Source: an uncultured Anaerococcus sp. (lineage in GTDB: Bacteria > Bacillota_A > Clostridia > Tissierellales > Peptoniphilaceae). From it: a stretch of 20,409 nt of DNA. Each line of letters starts with the position of its first letter. Position 1 is the stretch's first letter. The stretch covers positions 1-20,409 of the forward strand of contig CAMEGY010000001.1 of the NCBI GenBank assembly GCA_945916625.1, read 5' to 3'. Position numbers and translations under genes: made by a program. Below the pieces are notes generated by a model. It did not search any database, was not told the DNA's origin, and saw nothing but the letters and a program-made list of their open reading frames with translations. Shown piece by piece: positions 14,367 through 20,409 of this stretch.

Positions 14367-15812
14367 CTAATAACTCATAGCTGGTGAGTTTGATGTGCTT
14401 GATTCATATACTACAACTGGAGCACCAAAAGGTACTAGTTCAAATAGCTTGCCTGCCATAGCTGGTGGCATATTTAAACAACCGTGGCTGCCATTTGAAT
14501 AATAGATATTGCCACCAAATCCACCTCTCCAAGGTGCATCGTGGAAGCCTTCTCCATCCCAACCTATCGGTATCCAATAATCTACCGGAGTAGCATATCT
14601 CGAACCATCAAAGCTATCCCCCCTTAGGGTTTGATTTGTTGCCTTAGATAGGATTGAACCCACCCCAACATTTGTTGCCCACTTTGTAGTATTAGGCATA
14701 CCTGTTACAATAGATGTTTCTAAAACAACCTGCCCATCTATATATAGCCACATGTATTGGCGAGAAATATCAACCTCTACATAGGTAGACCCTATATCAG
14801 ACCCGTCAGCTTCTCTTGAAAAACCTGCTCTTTCGTAGACAGGCTCAACATTGCCAGACTTTCTCTCATTTACAAGTTCGTATACCTTATCTACAGTAGC
14901 TGGTACGTCTAAAATAAAACCATATACACCAGGGTTTACAGTTATCTTACCTATTCCTGTTGCATTGAAGGTCCTGTTTTTGCCATAGGTATTGGTTTCT
15001 TCTGCAATTTCTGATACATATTGGGTTAGCTTATCATAATTAAGCTCATAAGAACCCTTGTCTGTATCAAACATATCGATAAAATCTTGGCCTTCAAGCT
15101 TAAAGTCATAGCCATTGAAATTGAAGCCAATTTTCATGCCTTCTATGGTCTTAGCGTCTGCCAAAAGTTTTTTAAGCTCTTCAGAATTATTTCTGACAGT
15201 AGGGTTGATGTAATCATCATCCTCAAGGACTATTTCCTCCTTATGATTATAGATTGCATCTTTTATTTTTGCATTTAGTTTCTTATTATCAATTGTATTT
15301 CCCATCACTTCTGGGATAATCTTAAATTCGCCATCCTCATACTTAAGAGTTGCGTTTACTGGCTCTTCTACCTTGTTTATCAAGGCTTGGTTCTTTATAT
15401 TTTTTTGAAGTTTATCTTCGTCATATTTGATATTATAGTCAAAGCTAAATTCATCATTATCAATATTTGCAAAGGCAAGTGGCCATTTGAATGGGTTTTG
15501 ATCAATTGATGCTGAATTTGGAATACTTGCCATATAATCTATATCCTTTAGATTTATTGTGGCAGTTCTTTCATCCCTACCCTTGATTGTGATTGTAAAT
15601 GGTTCTGAAGGTTTTCTTAAGGCTTCATCTTTAGAAGCATAGGAAATATTTCTCCCATTTACATAGGTATTTGGTAGGGCTATGAAGCTAAATATTACAG
15701 TAACAATCAAATAAAGTGCTATTAGTACAAGAATTATCAGGGTAAATGCCCTAGATTTCTTTTTATTATTTTCTGCTGTTATGACGTCCTCCTTATTCCG
15801 GTCTCTTGCCAA
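14367..15812 (-). CDS. L,D-transpeptidase (YkuD) with N-terminal anchor
   Basis: Cell-wall enzyme that makes 3-3 cross-links in peptidoglycan or attaches proteins to it. One membrane helix (about 23-46) anchors a large extracellular region: a putative peptidoglycan-binding domain (PF12229-like, including KITVNPGVYGFILDV near 290-304) and a C-terminal YkuD domain (about 345-472). The active-site motif reads SHGCLNMP, with His443 and catalytic Cys445; an additional His lies at about 424 in FHDAPW. The open frame's first standard start is TTG 15812, inside the upstream methyltransferase gene and without a ribosome binding site. A very strong site, AAGGAGG (15794-15788), lies after it, 5 bases before an in-frame ATA codon (15782-15780), so the true start may be AUA, giving 471 residues. 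No other in-frame start precedes the membrane helix. Confidence 0.9.
   Translation of the reverse strand: MARDRNKEDVITAENNKKKSRAFTLIILVLIALYLIVTVIFSFIALPNTYVNGRNISYASKDEALRKPSEPFTITIKGRDERTATINLKDIDYMASIPNSASIDQNPFKWPLAFANIDNDEFSFDYNIKYDEDKLQKNIKNQALINKVEEPVNATLKYEDGEFKIIPEVMGNTIDNKKLNAKIKDAIYNHKEEIVLEDDDYINPTVRNNSEELKKLLADAKTIEGMKIGFNFNGYDFKLEGQDFIDMFDTDKGSYELNYDKLTQYVSEIAEETNTYGKNRTFNATGIGKITVNPGVYGFILDVPATVDKVYELVNERKSGNVEPVYERAGFSREADGSDIGSTYVEVDISRQYMWLYIDGQVVLETSIVTGMPNTTKWATNVGVGSILSKATNQTLRGDSFDGSRYATPVDYWIPIGWDGEGFHDAPWRGGFGGNIYYSNGSHGCLNMPPAMAGKLFELVPFGAPVVVYESSTSNSPAMSY
15788..15794 (-). promoter_or_regulatory. Strong ribosome binding site pointing to an AUA codon
   Basis: AAGGAGG on the minus strand overlaps the stop codon of the upstream methyltransferase gene and ends 5 bases before ATA (15782-15780), which is in frame with the L,D-transpeptidase. 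No ATG, GTG or TTG lies at usable distance downstream. This is the best Shine-Dalgarno match I noticed in the window. Confidence 0.6.
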
Positions 15813-16914
15813 AATATTGATAGAAATCTACCTTTTGGCCACCATTATATAATTTTCTTTTTTTGGATAATTTTCTCTTAAAGTTCCTGTCAAACTTTTC
15901 ATCTGCTGTTATAAAGTATAGGGACCAGGAATCAAGTCCCATAAGCTTATCATTTATCTTCCTATATATATCCTTAAGGTCAGTATCAGCAAGCCTCATT
16001 CCATAAGGAGGATTTGATATAAAGACCCCATAATCATCAGATATGGCAATCTTAGAGAAATCTCTAGTTATAAAGGAAATATCTTCCTCAACACCAGCAT
16101 TTATTGCATTTTGCTTGGCAAGGGAAATAGCCCTACCAGATATATCTGAGCCTAGTATATGGAGTTTTTTAGAATAGTCTATCTTCTCCATAGCTTCTTT
16201 CTTGGCTTTACTATATATTTTAGGATCCATAAATTTAAAGCTCGTAAAATCAAAGTCCCTATCAATTCCTGGGGCGATATTTCTTGCTTTCCTTGCAGCT
16301 TCAATAAGGATTGTGCCCGATCCACAAAATCCATCAAATAAAAACCTATCAGGATTATAGAAAGATAGGTCAACTAGGGCTGCTGCAAGGTTTTCTCTAA
16401 GAGGAGCCTTTACAGAATCTTCCCTATAACCTCTTTTGTGGAGACCATCACCAGATGTATCTATTACAACCTTGGCAATGTTTTTATCAATCATTATTTC
16501 AATATTTACCCTTTCGGCTGATTTTTCAAAAAAAGATTTATTGTAATAAGTTTTTAGCTTATCAATTATAGCCTTTTCTGAAATTGACTGGATAGATCTT
16601 AGGGAAAATAGTTTTGACTTATAAGATCTCGCATTTACGATAAAATTGCTATCTGCTGTTAATAGATCTTGCCAATCTATTTTCTTGACCTTTTCATAGA
16701 GGTCATCAAATTCTAAAACCTTGAATGAATCAAGCTCCAGATATACCCTATCAGCGTGCTTCAGGTTGATATTTAATTTTGCTATGTCAGATAAAGAGCC
16801 CTTTAAGCTAATCATCCCATCACTAACTTCATAATCTTTATAGTCCATATCTCTTAGCTGAAATTTAATCAGACTTTCAAGACCGAAACTAGTGGTAATT
16901 AGTATTTTTTCCAT
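15793..16914 (-). CDS. rlmL: THUMP-domain 23S rRNA (guanine-N2)-methyltransferase, RlmL/YpsC type
   Basis: SAM-dependent RNA methyltransferase, probably acting on a guanine N2 of 23S rRNA. The product is 373 residues, similar to Bacillus YpsC and to the N-terminal half of E. coli RlmL. The N-terminal part (about 1-155) is a THUMP and ferredoxin-like RNA-binding region starting ILITTSFGLESLIKFQL; GLHKRGYR (158-164) and APLRENLAAAL (170-180) precede the catalytic domain. SAM motif I appears as FDGFCGSGTILIEAA (193-207; D-G-F where D-P-F is commoner). The catalytic motif is ISNPPYG (299-305). Start ATG 16914 has only a weak ribosome binding site. It is the first gene of the long minus-strand run that continues into the L,D-transpeptidase and ECF genes. 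The exact methylation site is inferred from family membership. Confidence 0.88.
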   Translation of the reverse strand: MEKILITTSFGLESLIKFQLRDMDYKDYEVSDGMISLKGSLSDIAKLNINLKHADRVYLELDSFKVLEFDDLYEKVKKIDWQDLLTADSNFIVNARSYKSKLFSLRSIQSISEKAIIDKLKTYYNKSFFEKSAERVNIEIMIDKNIAKVVIDTSGDGLHKRGYREDSVKAPLRENLAAALVDLSFYNPDRFLFDGFCGSGTILIEAARKARNIAPGIDRDFDFTSFKFMDPKIYSKAKKEAMEKIDYSKKLHILGSDISGRAISLAKQNAINAGVEEDISFITRDFSKIAISDDYGVFISNPPYGMRLADTDLKDIYRKINDKLMGLDSWSLYFITADEKFDRNFKRKLSKKRKLYNGGQKVDFYQYFGKRPE

Positions 16915-16958
16915 ACTTTAACTATAACCGATTTTTGATTGTTTTCATCTTTTTTTGC

Positions 16959-16981
16959 AAATGAAAAGCCACTTTCGTGGC
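16959..16981 (-). terminator. Short GAAA-loop terminator after the hydrolase gene
   Basis: On the minus strand GCCAC (16981-16977) and GTGGC (16972-16968) form a 5-bp GC-rich stem capped by GAAA, followed by TTTTCATTT. It begins two bases after the TAG stop of the hydrolase gene and separates that operon from the rlmL-type gene. The interrupted T run makes it a moderate terminator. Confidence 0.6.
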
Positions 16982-16983
16982 AA

Positions 16984-17805
16984 CTAATTTTCATTTAAGA
17001 ACTTATAAGACCTTTCATAAAGATATTTTCTGTGCTCTTCATTTGTAAATGAATGGTCTGCACCTTTTATCTCTTCATATCTAGCATCCTCATAGGCTTT
17101 TTGAAGTTTTTCATTTGAATCTTTAAATACTAGGCTATCTTTTGTCCCCCTTATAATAAGGACCTTGCCATGGTATTTGCTTGCACTTCCATAAATATCT
17201 TTTCTAATAAAATCTATTAGGAAATTTTTGTGAATCTTAACTCCACCTATATCTGCATCTTCTATTTTTGCTATCATCTCTTCATAGGTTTTGTTATTTT
17301 CAAGTTTTTTTGCATTTTTTATCTCACCTTCGAAGACAGTTTTGGCCATAACTTTGAGATAATCCTTGTTATTCATATCGCTTGCTGGGGCTAAAAGCAC
17401 CATGGCCTTTGGCTTAAGTTTATAAGCCATTAGACTTGATAATACTCCCCCAAGTGAGTGCCCTATCCAATAAATTTTGTCATTGTCTACAAAGTATTTC
17501 ATCTTGGCAAAGTCGTGGATCATCTCTAGTTCTTTTTCTTCACGGCTTACTGTCATGTCATAAAAATCTCCATCAGATTCGCCTGATCCAGAAAAATCAA
17601 ACCTAAAGACTACAAAGCCTCTTTCTGTCAGATATTTGGCATGGTTAAGTCTAAAGTTTATTGTACCATTCCTATCTCCACCAAAACCATGGATGATAAT
17701 TGCAGTAAGATATTTTTTGTTTGCATCAAAGTCATCAGGGGTGTTTATTACACCCCTTAAAACTATGCCATTGTCTTTTTTTATTTGACTATAGAAGTAT
17801 TTCAT
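16984..17805 (-). CDS. Alpha/beta hydrolase (serine esterase-like)
   Basis: Probable cytoplasmic serine hydrolase of 273 residues; no signal peptide. Landmarks are the oxyanion-loop HGFGG (39-43), FRFDFSGSGESDG (67-79), nucleophile elbow GHSLGG with Ser117 (115-120), a candidate acid Asp223 in RGTKDSLV, and His251 in GADHSF. A helical cap insert lies between about 142 and 205. The pattern fits the BAAT/prolyl-oligopeptidase-like peptidase/esterase group (PF12146 or PF00326 style); the natural substrate is unknown. Start ATG 17805 is chosen because it overlaps the preceding FAD gene's stop as TAATG with GAGGG upstream; a longer frame from 17838 would extend into the neighbour without support. 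The two genes are therefore co-translated. Confidence 0.85.
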   Translation of the reverse strand: MKYFYSQIKKDNGIVLRGVINTPDDFDANKKYLTAIIIHGFGGDRNGTINFRLNHAKYLTERGFVVFRFDFSGSGESDGDFYDMTVSREEKELEMIHDFAKMKYFVDNDKIYWIGHSLGGVLSSLMAYKLKPKAMVLLAPASDMNNKDYLKVMAKTVFEGEIKNAKKLENNKTYEEMIAKIEDADIGGVKIHKNFLIDFIRKDIYGSASKYHGKVLIIRGTKDSLVFKDSNEKLQKAYEDARYEEIKGADHSFTNEEHRKYLYERSYKFLNEN

Positions 17806-19175
17806 TAAGCTAAAACCCTCGCAACTTCTATACCACAAGCTGATGCTTGAGAGAGTGAATGAGTCGCACCAGAGCCATCGCCTATACAGTAAAGTCCCTT
17901 TTGTTTTGACTCAAATTTCTCATCTACTTCTATTTCTGAGTTGTAAAATTTAACTTCAATTCCATATAAAAGTGTATCGTCATTTGCCATACCTGGTGCA
18001 ATCTTATCAAGTTGGTAAATCATTTCGATTATGTCATCTAATTGTCTTTTTGGCATTACAAGTGATAGGTCACCTGCTGTTGCATTCATGGTTGGTTTAG
18101 TAAATGATTTTGCCATTCTTCTTTCTGACGAACGGCGACCCTTAACTAGGTCTCCAAATCTTTGCATCAAAACTCCCCCGCCTAGCATGTTTGATAATTT
18201 TGCTATCGATTCTCCATATTCATTTGAATCTTCAAATGGCTCGGTAAACCTATTTGTAACTAAAAGAGCAAAGTTTGTGTTTGGTGATTGGAGTTTAGGA
18301 TCTGTAAAGGAATGACCATTTACTGTTAGTATCCCATTGGTATTTTCTGTAACCACGTGGCCATAAGGATTCATACAAAATGTCCTAACTATATCATTGT
18401 ATTGTTTGGTTTGATACATTATTTTTGCTTCATAAACGTCATCTGTGATGTGTTTAAAAACCTCTGCAGGTAATTCTACCCTAAGACCTATATCAACCCT
18501 GTTTCTCTTAGATTTTATACCAAACTTATCGCAGACATCTCCTATCCACTTAGAACCAGACCTACCTGCCGCTAGGACTAAGTCATCTGAAGAGTATTCT
18601 TCATCCTTGTCAGTTTTTACTATGTATTTGCCATTTTCAAATTCTACATCTTCTACCATTGTGGAAAATTCAAAATCTACTTTATCTTTCACATAATCAT
18701 ACATTTTTTGGAGGATTACTTTGTTTCTATCAGTACCAAAATGACGAACTTTGGCGTCTAATAGGTGGAGGTCATAGCGTAGGCACTTAGTTTTTAAATC
18801 ATTTTTATCAGTGCTATATAATTCCAGATCATCTCCACCATCAAAACCCATTAGGACACTATCAACGTACTCCATAAGATCCATAGCCTTTTTTTCGCCT
18901 ACATAGCGGTGAAGATCTCCACCAAAATTGGTTGTAATATTATATTTACCGTCAGATAAGGTGCCAGCTCCCCCAAAACCGTACATGATGTTACATGGTT
19001 TGCAGCCTATACAGTGATCAACCTTGCCATCTGTAATTGGGCAAGACCTATTTTCAACCTTGCGGCCTCCATCTATAATAAGTACTTTCTTTTTTGTGTT
19101 AAGTTTTGTAAGCTCGAAGGCCAGAAATGCACCAGCAGCTCCTGCTCCAACAACTATAATATCGTAATTTTTCAT
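17805..19175 (-). CDS. FAD-dependent dehydrogenase, COG2509-like
   Basis: Flavoprotein of 456 residues resembling uncharacterised FAD-dependent dehydrogenases of the COG2509 group. The N-terminal dinucleotide-binding fold reads YDIIVVGAGAAGAFLAFEL (GxGxxG at 10-15) with the acidic residue at the end of strand 2 in IIDGG. C-terminal GLYCIGDGSGATHSLSQASACG is the second FAD-contact motif. A distinctive segment has Cys45, Cys55, Cys58 and Cys61 (C-x9-C-x2-C-x2-C) followed by GFGGAGTLSDGKYN; the cysteines may bind a metal or Fe-S cluster or be redox active. ATG 19175 is chosen over a frame start at 19199 because AGGAGAG lies 4-5 bases upstream. It shares an operon with the alpha/beta hydrolase. 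Substrate unknown. Confidence 0.85.
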   Translation of the reverse strand: MKNYDIIVVGAGAAGAFLAFELTKLNTKKKVLIIDGGRKVENRSCPITDGKVDHCIGCKPCNIMYGFGGAGTLSDGKYNITTNFGGDLHRYVGEKKAMDLMEYVDSVLMGFDGGDDLELYSTDKNDLKTKCLRYDLHLLDAKVRHFGTDRNKVILQKMYDYVKDKVDFEFSTMVEDVEFENGKYIVKTDKDEEYSSDDLVLAAGRSGSKWIGDVCDKFGIKSKRNRVDIGLRVELPAEVFKHITDDVYEAKIMYQTKQYNDIVRTFCMNPYGHVVTENTNGILTVNGHSFTDPKLQSPNTNFALLVTNRFTEPFEDSNEYGESIAKLSNMLGGGVLMQRFGDLVKGRRSSERRMAKSFTKPTMNATAGDLSLVMPKRQLDDIIEMIYQLDKIAPGMANDDTLLYGIEVKFYNSEIEVDEKFESKQKGLYCIGDGSGATHSLSQASACGIEVARVLA

Positions 19176-19220
19176 GATCTCTCCTATCAAATTCATCAAA
19201 TTAAGCCATGTTTTTCTAAT

Positions 19221-19246
19221 TTAACCTGCTATATTATACAAGTTAA
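19221..19246. repeat. Imperfect palindrome over the FAD-gene -10 region
   Basis: TTAACCTG (19221-19228) and CAAGTTAA (19239-19246) are inverted copies matching at 7 of 8 positions with a 10-base spacer that contains the -10 hexamer. The position suits a repressor operator. No regulator gene is nearby. Confidence 0.35.
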
Positions 19247-19260
19247 ATGCCTAAAATCAA
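19233..19260 (-). promoter_or_regulatory. Sigma-A-type promoter of the FAD dehydrogenase-hydrolase operon
   Basis: On the minus strand TTGATT (19260-19255) and the perfect -10 TATAAT (19238-19233) are separated by 16 bases. The predicted transcript start lies about 50 bases before the ATG at 19175. Confidence 0.65.
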
Positions 19261-19267
19261 ACCATCC

Positions 19268-19295
19268 TTTACTTTTTGTAAATTTATGTTAAAAT
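19268..19295 (+). promoter_or_regulatory. Sigma-A-type promoter of azlCD
   Basis: TTTACT (19268-19273) and TAAAAT (19290-19295) are separated by 16 bases. GTAAATT (19278-19284) and AATTTAC (19302-19308) form an inverted repeat around the -10, which may be an operator or simple AT-rich coincidence. The transcript would have a leader of about 90 bases. Confidence 0.55.
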
Positions 19296-19325
19296 ATATG
19301 TAATTTACTAATGCTCTTGTATGTG

Positions 19326-19344
19326 TTAAGTTAAATAAACTTAA
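19326..19344 (+). repeat. Palindrome in the azlCD leader
   Basis: TTAAGTT (19326-19332) and AACTTAA (19338-19344) are perfect inverted copies with a 5-base loop, about 25 bases after the predicted transcription start. It could be an operator or a small RNA hairpin. There is no T-box specifier or antiterminator sequence in this leader. Confidence 0.35.
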
Positions 19345-19390
19345 TTCTTACAAAGAAAAGGCTTTAAAAACCATAAAGAAAGGAAGCAAT

Positions 19391-20074
19391 ATGAAAAAAG
19401 CATTTATAAAGGCCCTCCCCTATACTATACCCGTTATAATTGGTTATATATTTCTTGGAGTAACCTACGGCATTATGGTTAGCCAAACTGGTCTAAATCC
19501 AATCTTTGCTCCACTTATGTCCCTAACCATCTATGCTGGCAGCATGCAATTTGTAATCCTACCCCTACTTAAGACTGATATATCTATTATTGCAATTATT
19601 GTTCTTACCCTATCAGTCAATATTAGGATGATGTTCTATGGAGTAAGCCTCATCAAAGAATACAAAAATTCTAGGTCAAAATTTCTTTTTATCCTGACTC
19701 TTTCTGACGAGACCTTCGCCCTTGATACATCAATCAAGCCACCAACAGATGTAAATAAATCAGATTTTTTTCTAGCAATTGGTATTATAAATTACTTGGT
19801 ATGGGCCCTAGCTTCCTATCTTGGAGCACTTCTTGGAGGTCTTATAAGCTTTAATACAATGGGAATGGACTTTGTCCTTACAGCCCTATTTTTAGTACTT
19901 TTGGTAGAGCAATATTTTGCCACACCAAACCACAAGCCACTTAAGATAGGACTTGCACTTTCTATCATATCCCTTCTAATCTTTAAGCCAGGCAAGTTTA
20001 TGATCCCAGCCCTACTTCTTATAGTCCTAAGTCTTTATGGTCTTAGGGATAGAATCGAGGTAAAAAATGACTAG
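19391..20074 (+). CDS. azlC: AzlC-family branched-chain amino acid exporter, large subunit
   Basis: Membrane protein that, with AzlD, forms a branched-chain amino acid (or analogue) exporter of the LIV-E type. The product is 227 residues, the family's usual size, with about 5-6 hydrophobic segments. The N-terminal ALPYTIPVIIGYIFLGVTYGI (about 8-28) and SLTIYAGSMQFVILPLL (about 44-60) are AzlC signatures; LSVNIRMMFYGVSL (about 73-86) and LTLSDETFAL (about 101-110) are further conserved stretches. ATG 19391 follows AGGAAG. It overlaps azlD by 8 bases. The promoter and leader are unlike those of the neighbouring operon, from which it diverges. Confidence 0.93.
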   Translation: MKKAFIKALPYTIPVIIGYIFLGVTYGIMVSQTGLNPIFAPLMSLTIYAGSMQFVILPLLKTDISIIAIIVLTLSVNIRMMFYGVSLIKEYKNSRSKFLFILTLSDETFALDTSIKPPTDVNKSDFFLAIGIINYLVWALASYLGALLGGLISFNTMGMDFVLTALFLVLLVEQYFATPNHKPLKIGLALSIISLLIFKPGKFMIPALLLIVLSLYGLRDRIEVKND

Positions 20075-20387
20075 AGTATTAATTTTAGTAATGACATCAG
20101 CTATAACAACTTTTTTGATTAGGTCCACACCGTTTTTTTTCTTCTCAAAAAAAGAATTACCTGACCTAGTCAAATATTTCGGCAAATACCTTCCTTTTGC
20201 CCTTATGCCACTTTTTGTGGTCTTTGCCCTAAGGAATATTGATATCTTAGAATACCCATTTGGTCTTCCAGAGATAATTGCAAGCTTATCAGTAATTATC
20301 CTCCATGCCAAATTCAAAAAACTATTCTTATCGATTTCTCTAGGAACTTTTATATATATGGTACTAATTCAATTAGTTTTTGTATAG
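20067..20387 (+). CDS. azlD: AzlD-family branched-chain amino acid exporter, small subunit
   Basis: Small membrane partner of AzlC, 106 residues with about four hydrophobic segments. Typical features are TTFLIRSTPFFFF near residues 14-26 (the conserved T-x-x-x-R-x-x-P/F core), the KYLPFALMPLFVVFAL segment (about 40-55) and a C-terminal helix. The ATG lies within the last codons of azlC, giving an 8-base overlap and likely coupled translation. The remaining 22 bases to the window edge contain nothing I can interpret, so no terminator is visible. Confidence 0.92.
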   Translation: MTRVLILVMTSAITTFLIRSTPFFFFSKKELPDLVKYFGKYLPFALMPLFVVFALRNIDILEYPFGLPEIIASLSVIILHAKFKKLFLSISLGTFIYMVLIQLVFV

Positions 20388-20409
20388 AATTGAGGTAAAG
20401 TACAAATAA

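Noticed and set aside
19296..19390. T-box or other amino-acid riboswitch before azlCD
   Set aside because: The leader is only about 90 bases, with no T-box antiterminator sequence and no terminator hairpin.
1..20409. CRISPR arrays, tRNA/rRNA genes, insertion sequences, phage or toxin-antitoxin genes
   Set aside because: None found on reading both strands; the genes are housekeeping and transport functions with uniform base composition, and there are no direct-repeat boundaries.

Overview
The window is ordinary-looking chromosomal DNA from a low-GC, AT-rich Gram-positive anaerobe. Strong AGGAGAG-type ribosome binding sites, heavy use of AGA/AGG and ATA codons, a group II ECF module next to truA, AsnA-type asparagine synthetase and protein-level resemblance to Gram-positive anaerobic cocci suggest Tissierellia/Peptoniphilaceae (Anaerococcus-like). 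This assignment is from memory of protein style, not a database search. I see no rRNA, tRNA, CRISPR array, insertion sequence or phage gene.

Layout. (1) 1-3460, minus strand: a phosphate-uptake operon pstS-pstC-pstA-pstB; pstB runs off the left edge. Three 11-bp-spaced TTTACA-like repeats lie upstream of pstS and look like a PhoP-box array. (2) 3660-5190, minus: an NCS2 purine-type permease with its own promoter, a structured ~130-nt leader containing a terminator-like hairpin, and a terminator after the gene. (3) 5306-7710, plus: asnA with a strong terminator, then an OFA-type major facilitator with a palindrome just upstream. A bidirectional terminator closes this block against the convergent recQ. 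(4) 16914-7806, minus: a long, tightly packed gene run rlmL-type methyltransferase, L,D-transpeptidase, ecfA1, ecfA2, ecfT, truA, a small four-helix membrane protein, a membrane-anchored DUF4097-type beta-repeat protein, and recQ. Most junctions overlap or are a few bases apart, implying translational coupling; a weak AT-rich terminator precedes recQ. (5) 19175-16984, minus: a two-gene operon of a COG2509-type FAD-dependent dehydrogenase and an alpha/beta hydrolase. (6) 19391-20387, plus: azlC-azlD, a branched-chain amino acid exporter pair, divergent from the FAD gene.

The most unusual item is PstS: its two sequence halves are in the reverse of the standard order. The segment with the DGSGTR phosphate-binding motif comes first, and the GSTS/TGSSAGI segment that normally begins the mature protein comes last, as in a circular permutation. 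Other points worth a look: the L,D-transpeptidase gene, whose only good ribosome binding site points to an AUA codon; the riboswitch-like but unclassified leader of the NCS2 permease; and the coupled 4-TM plus DUF4097 pair, which resembles a split LiaF-like envelope-stress module.

No intergenic stretch exceeds about 300 bases; the longest (5025-5305, 6314-6531, 19176-19390, 3461-3659) are each described by the regulatory entries.
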